Positions 1 to 5,663 are shown, counted from the stretch's first letter. The stretch: DNA of 6,474 nt from JBGOTP01 sp041476545 (GCA_041476545.1 JBGOTP010000293.1:1-6474), one strand, 5' to 3'. Notes: a model not told the origin generated them from the sequence alone. Translations and numbers: made by a program.

Positions 1-921
1 CGGCTCGAAGGTCTCGAAGCCTTTCAGGAACGACCGGTAGAGCGGATTGGCGTTCTCCGCCTGCGCGACGCAGATCCGCGGCAGCTTCTGGATCAGCCCG
101 AGCTCTTCCATCATGAGGAGACCCTTGCCGAGCGCGCTCACGTTCCCGAGGTTGCCGCCGGGAATGATGATCCAGTCGGGCACCTCCCAGTCGAACTGCT
201 GCACGATCTCGATCGCGACCGTCTTCTGCCCCTCGATGCGGAGACTGTTCATCGAGTTGGCGAGGTAGATGCGTTTCTGCTTGGTGATCTCCTGCACCAC
301 GGCCATGCAGCCGTCGAAGTCGGTGTCGAGCGAGAGCACGAGCGCGCCGTTCGCGAGCGGCTGCACGAGCTGCGCCGGCGAGACCTTGTCACGTGGCAGG
401 AGGACGACCGCCGGGATCCCGGCCGCGGCGCCATACGACGCCAGCGCCGCCGAGGTGTCCCCGGTCGAGGCGCACGCAACCGCGTCGATGTGGTTGCCAT
501 CGGCGATCATTTGCTTCACGACCGACACCAGCACCGTCATGCCGAGGTCTTTGAAAGACCCGGTGTGGGAATTGCCACACTGCTTCACCCACAGGTCCTC
601 GACGTGGATCTGCTTGCCGTAGCGATCGGCCCAGAAGAGATTGCTGTTGCCCTCGTACGTCGAGACGATGTTGTCGTCATCGATGAAGGGAACGACCCAC
701 TCCTTCTTGCCCCACACGCCCGAGCCGTAGGGATAGGAGTTGCGCTGCTGGCGGTCTTCGAAGAGGCGCATCCACGCCGCGGGCGCCCGTGTCTTCAGGG
801 CGTCCATGTCGTGTTGCACCTCGAGCAGATCGCCGCAGGTAGGGCAGCGGTAGATGATCTCGAGGAGGCTGAATTGCCCCTCACATCCGTTGATGCAGCG
901 AAACCATGCATTGTAGCTCAT
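1..921 (-). CDS. thrC: Threonine synthase, plant-type, 5' 307 codons (runs off left edge)
   Basis: PLP enzyme converting O-phosphohomoserine to threonine and phosphate, the last step of threonine synthesis; cytosolic. The minus frame is open from ATG at 921 to the window edge. An N-terminal Cys4 ribbon is visible (C9, C13, C26, C29). The PLP-lysine motif SHTGSFKDLGM follows at about 118-128, with K124 as the Schiff-base lysine. Next come ACASTGDTSAA (149-159), the run LVQPLANGALVLSLDTDFDG (185-204) and the phosphate-binding loop PGGNLGN (254-260). These strings match the plant/cyanobacterial/deltaproteobacterial class rather than the short E. coli-type enzyme. Homologues are usually 400-500 aa, so the C-terminal part is missing from the window. 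No strong Shine-Dalgarno is seen; GGCGGAAG lies a little upstream. No broken codons are seen. Confidence 0.96.
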   Translation of the reverse strand, partial: MSYNAWFRCINGCEGQFSLLEIIYRCPTCGDLLEVQHDMDALKTRAPAAWMRLFEDRQQRNSYPYGSGVWGKKEWVVPFIDDDNIVSTYEGNSNLFWADRYGKQIHVEDLWVKQCGNSHTGSFKDLGMTVLVSVVKQMIADGNHIDAVACASTGDTSAALASYGAAAGIPAVVLLPRDKVSPAQLVQPLANGALVLSLDTDFDGCMAVVQEITKQKRIYLANSMNSLRIEGQKTVAIEIVQQFDWEVPDWIIIPGGNLGNVSALGKGLLMMEELGLIQKLPRICVAQAENANPLYRSFLKGFETFEP

Positions 922-1301
922 GACCCGAGAAGCTTCCGCCACGGCGGCAAAAAATGCAACTCGTGATCCGTTGAAAAGTGAGCGAGGCGTTGATCGAAGC
1001 TACCGCGGCGAGACGAGTGACTTCGTGATCTCGTAGGCGGACATCGCCTCGAGGTCACACACTTGGCTCGCGATGGGTGCGCCGTGCGAGACGGTGTCGA
1101 TGCTTGCGGATGATGACGTGCTCACTTCGAGCGTGCGAGTCGCTACTTCTATGCGTCGCGTACCGCCCGCGTCCGTGGGAGCAGGAGCAGGTTGCAAGGG
1201 GACGGCCCTCGGAGGCTGCGGCGGAGACGTGCCAGCACGGCGGCGCCGCACTGGTCGCGGTCGCCGCGGGCCGCGCTCACGGTCCGGCCGCGTGCGTCCA
1301 G
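922..1301. other. Gene-free stretch upstream of thrC
   Basis: About 380 bases with no convincing gene. Long open frames on both strands here reflect high GC and lack recognisable domains. The only hint of former coding is a minus-frame tail ending at a TAG near 1000 (…MSAYEITKSLVSPR), with GC-rich third positions but no recognisable family. The thrC promoter should lie between about 925 and 1000, but I cannot pick -35 and -10 boxes with confidence. Confidence 0.5.
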
Positions 1302-1478
1302 GCCTACCGGCCGCGGGCCGCCGAGCACACGGTGCTCCACCGCCTCGTGCGGGCGCACCTCGCCACCTTTCTGCGCGCCGCCGAGGCGGCCGGCGGCGTC
1401 CCGCCGTTCGTCGAGCGCGAGTTCCGCCAGTTCCTCGGCTGTGGCGCGTGGGCCCGCGGCTTCGCCGTTCCAGAGTGA
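1302..1478 (+). pseudogene. IS91-family transposase, N-terminal remnant
   Basis: The plus frame reads AYRPRAAEHTVLHRLVRAHL, then ATFLRAAEAAGGVPPFVERE, then FRQFLGCGAWARGFA, and stops at TGA 1476-1478. This is the conserved N-terminal segment of IS91-type transposases (Y-R-P-R…L…V…HLETFL…GG-PRFVER-ELR-FL-CG--A-GFA). In intact proteins it leads straight into a cysteine-rich zinc-binding domain (RVRC--C…) and then the HUH/Y1-type rolling-circle nuclease domain. Here homology ends exactly where the first cysteine pair should begin, and three unrelated residues precede the stop. No catalytic region exists nearby, so the piece cannot move DNA. The frame is open upstream to an ATG at 1077, but that part is not recognisable, so the left boundary is uncertain. 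Confidence 0.72.
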
Positions 1479-1485
1479 GTATTCC

Positions 1486-1587
1486 CGTCGTGATGCGCCG
1501 AGCACGGTCCGGCTGACGCGCCGGCATCACCCGCTCGAGGGACAGGTCCTCGACGTGGTGATGGCCCGCATCCGTCGGCTTGCCTGG
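1486..1587 (+). pseudogene. DUF5372-like remnant next to IS91 debris
   Basis: In a different frame from the IS91 piece, and starting within about 20 bases of its end, the plus strand reads STVRLTRRHHPLEGQVLDVV. This resembles the opening of DUF5372-type proteins (VR-TR--HPL-G----V), which are short proteins commonly encoded beside transposase or recombinase genes. The similarity fades after about residue 25, and the usual central 'DG….P..WTD' segment is absent. I read it as a second truncated mobile-element accessory gene. The family match is from memory of a short motif, so the identity is tentative. Confidence 0.4.
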
Positions 1588-1990
1588 GGCTGGTCTGGAG
1601 CTCTTGAAGGCCACTACGCGGCGTTCGCCCGCAGTGGAGTTAACCGGATAACCATGACGTCCTTTATGGTGCGTAGTCAACACGGCATGAGATGGGGTAG
1701 GGGGCTGATCGACCAGGCATTCTTCGAGGTTTTCGAGCACGCGGGCCCGCGCCCATGCCGCGCGACACACCATGAGGAGAGCGGCCCGCAAGGTCACGGG
1801 GTACGCGAGCGAGAAATCGCAGACAAGACTTCAGGAGTTCTGGGATCTCACGCTGGTCCGAGATAGACCTGACGCGCGCCAACCCCATGAGAGCACGTGT
1901 GGGCGAAGCTTGTGAGATCAAGAGAAGGCCACGCCCCCTTACAAGATTCTCGGCCAGGGAGTGACTCGATGACTGGCAGCGACGAGGTGG
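1588..1990. other. Unassigned stretch between debris and HEAT gene
   Basis: About 400 bases without a supportable gene. The best candidates are a 47-codon plus ORF (ATG 1772 to TGA 1913-1915), with no Shine-Dalgarno and no known motif, and a minus ORF whose codons continue antisense through the IS91 remnant. Both look like chance frames in GC-rich DNA. The stretch is less GC-rich near 1640-1700, where TTAACCGGATAACC occurs. It probably contains the promoter of the 1992 gene, but no clear promoter boxes were found. Confidence 0.4.
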
Positions 1991-2010
1991 GATGGACAAC
2001 CGCAATCTGA
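1969..2010 (+). other. Possible 13-codon leader ORF overlapping the HEAT gene start
   Basis: ATG at 1969 opens the peptide MTGSDEVGWTTAI and stops at TGA 2008-2010, in a different frame from the HEAT gene. It has a good Shine-Dalgarno-like AGGGAG at 1956-1961, about 7 bases upstream. Its stop lies just past the HEAT ATG (1992), an arrangement that permits translational coupling by re-initiation. It could also be chance; the peptide has no recognisable attenuator features. Confidence 0.25.
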
Positions 2011-2675
2011 AAGAATTGCTGCGCCGTTTGGATGCGCGGGACTACGTCCGTCGTCGCGAGGCGCTCGACGCGCTGGTGGGAGGTCGCGCACCTGAGGCCG
2101 TCGACGCATGCCTCCGGCTGATCAATGACCCGCACGAGGCCGTGCGGTGGGGAGCAGCGCACGGCCTCGGTATCTTGCGGGACCCGTGCGCCGTCCCTGC
2201 CCTAACGGCAGCTCTTTACGACCCCGCCCTGCGTGATGTTGCGCGGCAGTCTCTTGAGGCGATTGGGACTCGGGAGGCGATGCATAGTGTTCAACGAGTG
2301 CCGGATATCGCGGCCGGGCGTGATACTTCAGGGCCTTTCCTCGCGGTGAGGGGCGATGGAATACCCTTCGCGCGCCGCCTAACCGATAGCGCTTGTGCGC
2401 CGATTGTAGCCCTACCTGCCCCGTTCTCAGTGCTGCAACACTTCCCACTACTACTCGGCTTCCTTGAAGTCGTGGGAATTGGCGTATCTCTGAGCATCCT
2501 CGGTCTTCTGGTTGAGGCAAGCCTGAGATGGCGACTCCCACACTTCGCTGAATGGTTTGCGCTATGCATTGGAATGCCTTGCTTCTTGTGGGCATGGTCA
2601 TTCTTTCTGTACCTAGTCTGGGCAATAGACCAAAGCATCGCAATCGTGTCCGTTTGTCCACCGGATCGGGCTTGA
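1992..2675 (+). CDS. HEAT-repeat protein with two C-terminal membrane segments
   Basis: 227 aa, function unknown. Residues 5-95 form about three HEAT/PBS-lyase-type helical repeats, seen in LRRLDARDYVRRREALDAL, then AVDACLRLINDPHEAVRWGA, then GILRDPCAVPALTAALYDPA with DVARQSLEAIG. Such repeats serve as protein-binding scaffolds. A linker at about 96-145 leads to two hydrophobic stretches (about 152-174 and 187-212), giving a likely hairpin membrane anchor with the repeats in the cytosol. ATG 1992 is the only usable start, since an in-frame TGA lies at 1962-1964. Its Shine-Dalgarno-like GAGGTGG sits too close (1984-1990), so initiation may be coupled to a 13-codon ORF just upstream. The C-terminal half has more A/T at third positions than the first half. 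The last six codons and the stop lie inside an antisense nitroreductase remnant, so the native 3' end may be lost. Confidence 0.75.
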   Translation: MDNRNLKELLRRLDARDYVRRREALDALVGGRAPEAVDACLRLINDPHEAVRWGAAHGLGILRDPCAVPALTAALYDPALRDVARQSLEAIGTREAMHSVQRVPDIAAGRDTSGPFLAVRGDGIPFARRLTDSACAPIVALPAPFSVLQHFPLLLGFLEVVGIGVSLSILGLLVEASLRWRLPHFAEWFALCIGMPCFLWAWSFFLYLVWAIDQSIAIVSVCPPDRA

Positions 2676-2760
2676 AACGCCGGATCGCCCGCTGCGTCCG
2701 CATCGCCTCTTCGAGCGGCATCGCCAACGGAAGACTCCAAACGCTCTTCATCTCGTCCAT
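2656..2760 (-). pseudogene. Nitroreductase-family gene, N-terminal remnant
   Basis: From ATG 2760 the minus strand reads MDEMKSVWSLPLAMPLEEAM, then RTQRAIRRFKPDPVD, and similarity stops at about 2656. The string EAMRTQRAIRRFKPDPV is the standard opening of FMN-dependent nitroreductases (EAI-TRRSIRRFKPDPV), where the arginine cluster contacts the FMN phosphate. Only 35 of roughly 200 codons survive, so the FMN and catalytic regions are gone. A strong Shine-Dalgarno, GGGAGGGG (2775-2768), lies 7 bases before the ATG, so this is the true 5' end of an ancestral gene with its leader. The break falls in the 3' end of the HEAT gene on the other strand. In its own frame the ORF runs on into unrelated sequence. 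Confidence 0.7.
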
Positions 2761-2784
2761 CGTCAGACCCCTCCCAGGTAGAAA

Positions 2785-2823
2785 AGTACTATCAACCCAA
2801 ACTCGGACGTTGGGCCTTGTACT
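2785..2823. promoter_or_regulatory. Nested inverted repeat upstream of the nitroreductase remnant
   Basis: AGTAC (2785-2789) pairs with GTACT (2819-2823). Inside it, CCCAA (2796-2800) pairs with TTGGG (2810-2814) around a 9-base loop. The repeat lies 25 to 63 bases upstream of the remnant's ATG, which is where an operator would sit. It may be a relic regulatory site or a chance structure; no factor can be named. Confidence 0.25.
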
Positions 2824-2907
2824 GCCGTTCGCCACAGCGGCGGTGATCATCGCGTGGGATGACAAAGGGCATAGGCGGAAGCAGGCGCGCCGTACGTTAC
2901 TTCGCTC

Positions 2908-3567
2908 GTGACGCGATCTGTCCGATCGAGGGCAGCGCTGCTGGTGGCGAGCGTTGCCCTGTCGTGGTGCGAAGCGTGTTCCACCCTCAGCTTGCCCGAT
3001 TTCCCATCGCGACGCGCTGAACGACAGCCGGCCACCGGATCTAGCCCGGACATTTTGATTGGTGCCGACACGGTCGTTGAGGCTGACCGGCTCGATCACT
3101 ACTTCGGGACGGATCTCCTAGACTCTGGCTTTCTCCCCGTCTATGCCGTCGTAGAGAACCGGTCGACCTCTCAGAGTTGGATCCTGGATCCCGCGAGAGT
3201 ACACCTGGCTCCTCATCCCGATAGCTCCTCTGTTCCTCTAGAGCCGAGCATGAAGGGGCGGTTCGCAACGGGTGTGAGCCTGGCCGGGGCCGGATTCGCG
3301 GGGACTCTCATGCTTAATCCGATCGGATTCGGACTCGTGATCGCTGGCGCAAAGATTGGCTCGGATGCGAGGGTCATCGAGAACAAGTTGATTTCACGCG
3401 AGCTTCACACTCAAACCCTCTCCCCGGGCGGCTCGGCGGAGGGCTTCGTCTACTTCGACGTCGCCGCCACACGCTCATGCCCTACTTGCGTCCTCGTCGT
3501 GGAGCTCCTCGATCCATCGACCGAGTCCATGACCTCGTTGAAGGTATCCATCCCGTGGAAGCGCTGA
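2908..3567 (+). CDS. Predicted lipoprotein of unknown function (219 aa)
   Basis: GTG start at 2908 (TAG in frame at 2872-2874, no ATG before residue 115). The N terminus MTRSVRSRAALLVASVALSW has a basic n-region and hydrophobic core, followed by CEACSTL. The likely lipidated cysteine is C24, though the lipobox (C-E-A-C) is imperfect; C21 is an alternative. The mature part contains DHYFGTDLLDSGFLPVYAVV (64-82), then NRS and a stretch of beta character. A glycine-rich hydrophobic segment follows (about 121-150: GVSLAGAGFAGTLMLNPIG and on) that could insert in a membrane. The C-terminal domain has TLSPGGSAEGFVYFDV (170-185). I recognise this as an envelope lipoprotein pattern but not a named family. 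No clear Shine-Dalgarno precedes the GTG. The last 13 bases overlap the next gene's start, so the two probably form an operon. Confidence 0.78.
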   Translation: MTRSVRSRAALLVASVALSWCEACSTLSLPDFPSRRAERQPATGSSPDILIGADTVVEADRLDHYFGTDLLDSGFLPVYAVVENRSTSQSWILDPARVHLAPHPDSSSVPLEPSMKGRFATGVSLAGAGFAGTLMLNPIGFGLVIAGAKIGSDARVIENKLISRELHTQTLSPGGSAEGFVYFDVAATRSCPTCVLVVELLDPSTESMTSLKVSIPWKR

Positions 3568-4169
3568 GGCCGATCACCTCGCGGTTGGCGCGCACCGCAG
3601 CCGCGCTGGTCATCGTCGGCACATGCCTCTGCGCCTGCACGTCAGTGTGGAACTTCCCCCCGCCGAGTCTCCGGTACGAAGGTCGCCCCAAGCACCCCGC
3701 CACCGCGGTGCTGATTCTCGGGCCAGAGCTGCGCGCAGCGCGATGGGAAGCAATGATCAGCCCGGTCGACAGAGCGCAGATTCCGCTCGGCGACACGCTC
3801 GCTCAGGAATGTGAAGAGTTGGCGCGCGCGACCTTCGAGAGAGTCGAAGTTGCAGACATGAGCGGGCCAAGGGCCGACTTACCGGGCCGGCTAGTGCTCA
3901 TCCCTCGCCTTGTTTCGGTGAATCGGACCCAGCCCGCCACGATCTTCGGCACTCAGACGACTACGATCATCATGGAGTGGAAGGTGGAAACCGGGGCAGG
4001 AAGGCTAATCTGGGTGAAGACCGTGCTGGGGGAGGACTCGCGCCAGATGACTTCAGATGTCAAAGGCAGCGCCGCAGAACAGGTAGAGAGCGCGCTCACG
4101 CGGCTCTATCAGTCATCCTTCGAAGCGCTCTCCTCATCGAGCGAAGTCGCGCGCGCGTCGAGTCGATAA
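3555..4169 (+). CDS. Predicted lipoprotein of unknown function (204 aa)
   Basis: The frame is open from ATG 3477, but I choose GTG 3555. That gives MEALRPITSRLARTAAALVI, then VGTCLCAC: a basic n-region, a hydrophobic core and a good lipobox L-C-A-C with lipidation at C28. The longer start would put 26 non-signal residues in front. Possible AAGG lies at 3541-3544. The mature protein shows an alternating pattern: a strand at 51-58, a helix at 78-99 (LGDTLAQECEELARATFERV), strands at 112-122, 134-146 and 151-161 (RLIWVKTVLGED), and a final helix (172-195). This resembles small periplasmic lipoproteins that assist envelope assembly or transport, but no family can be named. It overlaps the preceding gene by 13 bases, indicating translational coupling. 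No terminator hairpin is seen after TAA 4167-4169. Confidence 0.8.
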   Translation: MEALRPITSRLARTAAALVIVGTCLCACTSVWNFPPPSLRYEGRPKHPATAVLILGPELRAARWEAMISPVDRAQIPLGDTLAQECEELARATFERVEVADMSGPRADLPGRLVLIPRLVSVNRTQPATIFGTQTTTIIMEWKVETGAGRLIWVKTVLGEDSRQMTSDVKGSAAEQVESALTRLYQSSFEALSSSSEVARASSR

Positions 4170-4208
4170 AAAACTCTATCCGCATTGTCACTGAAAGCCA
4201 CCGTAATC

Positions 4209-4224
4209 AGAGGAGGAAGGAGGA
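4209..4224 (+). promoter_or_regulatory. Orphan purine-rich Shine-Dalgarno-like tract
   Basis: AGAGGAGGAAGGAGGA contains two overlapping near-perfect Shine-Dalgarno cores (AGGAGG and AAGGAGG). No ATG, GTG or TTG occurs within a workable 4-12 bases downstream; the next candidate, GTG 4250, is 25 bases away. It may mark the leader of a gene whose start was lost at a recombination junction. Confidence 0.35.
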
Positions 4225-4249
4225 ACGTCGACGCCACGGCGCGGGCGAC

Positions 4250-4438
4250 GTGATTCTCGCGAGCCTGGCGCGGGAGGACGGGCTTGTTTTCGTACAGGAG
4301 CACGCCGCCGCGATCCGCGCCGAACTGGCATGGATCGGCACGGCGCCGCCGCGACTGCTCATGCGGGCGTTCTCGCGTGAGCGTTTGCGCGTGCGTGAGC
4401 GGCGGCGCCGCGTACTGCGGGTGGTCTTGAAGCGCTAG
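4250..4438 (+). CDS. Doubtful 62-aa ORF, unrecognised, possibly a gene tail
   Basis: GTG 4250 to TAG 4436-4438 encodes a 62-aa peptide beginning MILASLAREDGLVFVQEHAA and ending in a very basic helix (RERLRVRERRRRVLRVVLKR). Third codon positions are strongly G/C, as in the real genes here. The frame stays open upstream through the preceding lipoprotein gene, so the true beginning is unclear. It may be the C-terminal end of a truncated gene rather than a complete one. No family recognised. It is bounded by the orphan Shine-Dalgarno tract on the left and the hairpin at 4466 on the right. Confidence 0.3.
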   Translation: MILASLAREDGLVFVQEHAAAIRAELAWIGTAPPRLLMRAFSRERLRVRERRRRVLRVVLKR

Positions 4439-4465
4439 TAGAACCCGGGAACCAGCCGCGATGTC

Positions 4466-4511
4466 CCTCGGTGGACACCCAAAACCGGCGGTTTTCAGGT
4501 GTCCACCGAGG
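4466..4511. repeat. Strong two-tier inverted repeat at the mfd fragment boundary
   Basis: CCTCGGTGGACACC (4466-4479) is perfectly complementary to GGTGTCCACCGAGG (4498-4511). Inside, AAAACC (4481-4486) pairs with GGTTTT (4490-4495) around a GGC loop, leaving only one base against two unpaired between tiers. The total is 20 pairs in 46 bases. There is no T-tract after it on either strand, so it is not a typical intrinsic terminator. It resembles two insertion-sequence terminal repeats butted together, or a MITE-like end, because recognisable mfd coding starts at its right arm. The element family is not identified. Confidence 0.8.
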
Positions 4512-5032
4512 TGATCGACGTCTTCACGCCGCTCGACGCGCAACCCTTCCGTCTCGAGCTCGACGGCGACCGCATCGAGAGCCTCCGCACCTTCGACCCC
4601 GACACGCAGCGGTCGTCCGACCAGCGCAAGGAGGTCGTGATCATTCCGGTGCGCGAAGCGTCGCTCGCCGACCTCCGCGCTTCCGACGCGCGGCGGGCGG
4701 TGGAGGTCCGTACCAGCGAGATCGAGATGGCGCGTCTCGATCGCAATGCCATGAGCGACGCGCTCGAGAACGGGCTCTTCTTTCCCGGGGTCGAGTTCGT
4801 GGCGCCCTACGTCTATCCGCAGGGGCTCGCGACCATCTTCGGCTATCTCCCGGCCGACGTGCGGCTCTGGATCGACGATCCGGCCGGCGTCGAGAGCGCG
4901 TGGGATTCGACCTTCGAGCTCATCCAGCAGCGCGCGCGTGAGGCCGAGGAAGCGCGGCGCTTCTTTGCGCCCGCCGAGCGGTTCGCAATGACGGCGCACG
5001 AGGTGCGCGAAGCCTTGCGGTCCCTGCCCACC
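4508..5032 (+). pseudogene. mfd: mfd internal fragment (transcription-repair coupling factor)
   Basis: The frame reads EVIDVFTPLDAQPFRLELDG, then DRIESLRTFDPDTQRS, and later EVVIIPVREASLADLRASDA. Further matches are FFPGVEFVAPYVYP, FGYLPADVRLWIDDP and AHEVREALRSLPT. This order matches the UvrB-homology module of Mfd, roughly residues 150-335 of an approximately 1150-aa protein. In intact Mfd the module contributes to UvrA recruitment at stalled RNA polymerase. Missing are the extreme N terminus, the RNA-polymerase-interacting domain, the RecG-like translocase motor and the C-terminal domain, so the piece cannot couple repair to transcription. Similarity begins at the right arm of the 4466-4511 hairpin and stops at about 5032. 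There is no internal stop, so loss is recent or the fragment is carried by chance. An intact mfd is expected elsewhere in the genome. Confidence 0.85.
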
Positions 5033-5051
5033 CGGGCTGGAGCGATGGCCG

Positions 5052-5088
5052 CCCCATTGTGGGGACGTGCGAGAAGTGACAGTCACTT
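5052..5088. repeat. Two adjacent palindromes after the mfd break
   Basis: CCCCA (5052-5056) pairs with TGGGG (5060-5064) across a TTG loop. Then AAGTGAC (5074-5080) pairs perfectly with GTCACTT (5082-5088) around a single A. They lie just after mfd similarity ends. The second has the symmetry of a dimeric-repressor operator, and also resembles short palindromes seen at ends of REP-type elements. Sequence alone does not decide. Confidence 0.5.
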
Positions 5089-5170
5089 GGAATTCTATGG
5101 CGATGCGATCGGGTTCGGGGCCGGATCGGCGATCGGGTCAGCACCGCGCGCACGGCTTGAAGTCGGCGCT

Positions 5171-5192
5171 AAAAAGGTGCCAGGTATTTTTT
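5171..5192. repeat. Imperfect A/T-flanked palindrome upstream of the lipoprotein gene
   Basis: AAAAAGGTGCCAGGTATTTTTT is an imperfect palindrome with an A-run and a T-run around GGTGCCAGGTA. It ends 14 bases before the GTG at 5207. It could form a weak hairpin or act as a UP-like or operator element. Similar GTGCCAG-centred repeats accompany REP-associated transposases, but no such gene is present here. Confidence 0.3.
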
Positions 5193-5206
5193 CTACATTG
5201 TCCTTC

Positions 5207-5476
5207 GTGAGGCAAGCGGTCGTGACCTTAGCTGTGCTGGCCCAATTGGCCGGGTGTGCCCCGACCGCGATCAATCTCAATCTCGGGACAGCCGGGGTGA
5301 CCGCCGCTCTGAGCGCCTTGCAGCAGCCCGGGCCGCAGAGCAGTCCGGCCACTGCGCCGACACCCCGACCGTTTCGAATGCTTGAGTTCCTGCGCTCAGT
5401 CATGCCGGCGTTGGGTCTGCCGGCAGTCCCGGGACCTGCCCCCACCCCGCAGCCGTCCCCGTCTGCGGATGCCTGA
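5207..5476 (+). CDS. Small predicted lipoprotein (89 aa), proline-rich tail
   Basis: The start is GTG 5207, giving MRQAVVTLAVLAQLAGCAPT. This is a short basic n-region, a hydrophobic core and a textbook lipobox L-A-G-C with lipidation at C17. TTG 5198 is a possible alternative; no Shine-Dalgarno is visible. The mature part has NLNLGTAGVTAALSALQQ (about 23-40), then a Pro/Thr/Ser-rich stretch, a helix-like FRMLEFLRSVMPALGLP and a Pro-rich end. Pro/Ser-rich tails often span the periplasm or peptidoglycan. Upstream the frame stays open into the mfd fragment, but a signal peptide starting here shows this is a separate gene. Its stop (5474-5476) overlaps the next ORF's ATG by 8 bases. Function unknown. 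Confidence 0.72.
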   Translation: MRQAVVTLAVLAQLAGCAPTAINLNLGTAGVTAALSALQQPGPQSSPATAPTPRPFRMLEFLRSVMPALGLPAVPGPAPTPQPSPSADA

Positions 5477-5663
5477 GGTCGCGATGGAGAAGCTCAAAGT
5501 CGCTGAAGCCCAGGCCCGCGCAGCAGCCATCGAAGCCGAGCGCGTGCGGCTCGGGGTACAAGGCGATGTGCAGGATCCCACGACGGCGCCCCAGCTCGAA
5601 GGCCGCATCCTGCCGCGGCCAGAGGCTGTTGCCACGACGTCTCCTACGCCCGCACCTTCATGA
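5469..5663 (+). CDS. 64-aa ORF with helical N terminus, unrecognised
   Basis: It begins at ATG 5469 (MPEVAMEKLKVAEAQARAAA). ATG 5484 (M6) is equally plausible because GAGGT lies at 5475-5479. Residues 6-29 form a highly charged Ala/Glu/Arg helix likely to make a coiled coil. The rest is Pro/Thr-rich (TTSPTPAPS at the end), echoing the preceding lipoprotein's tail. There is no signal peptide. It overlaps its neighbours by 8 bases on the left and 4 (ATGA) on the right, which suggests coupled translation. Alternatively the lipoprotein and this ORF were one gene split by a frameshift, the helix and tail being its C-terminal part. Confidence 0.5.
   Translation: MPEVAMEKLKVAEAQARAAAIEAERVRLGVQGDVQDPTTAPQLEGRILPRPEAVATTSPTPAPS

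Noticed and set aside
47..966. Plus-strand ORFs over the left end
   Set aside because: They are antisense to threonine synthase, which is conserved at every motif.
1000..1797. 265-codon minus-strand ORF
   Set aside because: It runs antisense through the IS91 and DUF5372-like remnants and is extremely Arg/Pro-rich, as expected for a shadow frame in GC-rich DNA. Only its last ~40 codons could be a real tail, and they match nothing I know.
1772..1915. 47-codon plus ORF starting MRRAARKVTGYASEK
   Set aside because: No Shine-Dalgarno and no motif; the length is within chance for GC-rich DNA.
2122..3099. 325-codon minus-strand ORF
   Set aside because: It is antisense to the HEAT gene and the first lipoprotein. 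Only the nitroreductase piece within it is meaningful, and that is listed separately.
4466..4511. Hairpin as an intrinsic terminator for the lipoprotein operon
   Set aside because: It has no U-run on either strand and lies about 300 bases past the operon's stop.
4109..5086. 325-codon minus-strand ORF antisense to the mfd fragment
   Set aside because: Mfd similarity is unambiguous on the plus strand; this frame is its shadow.
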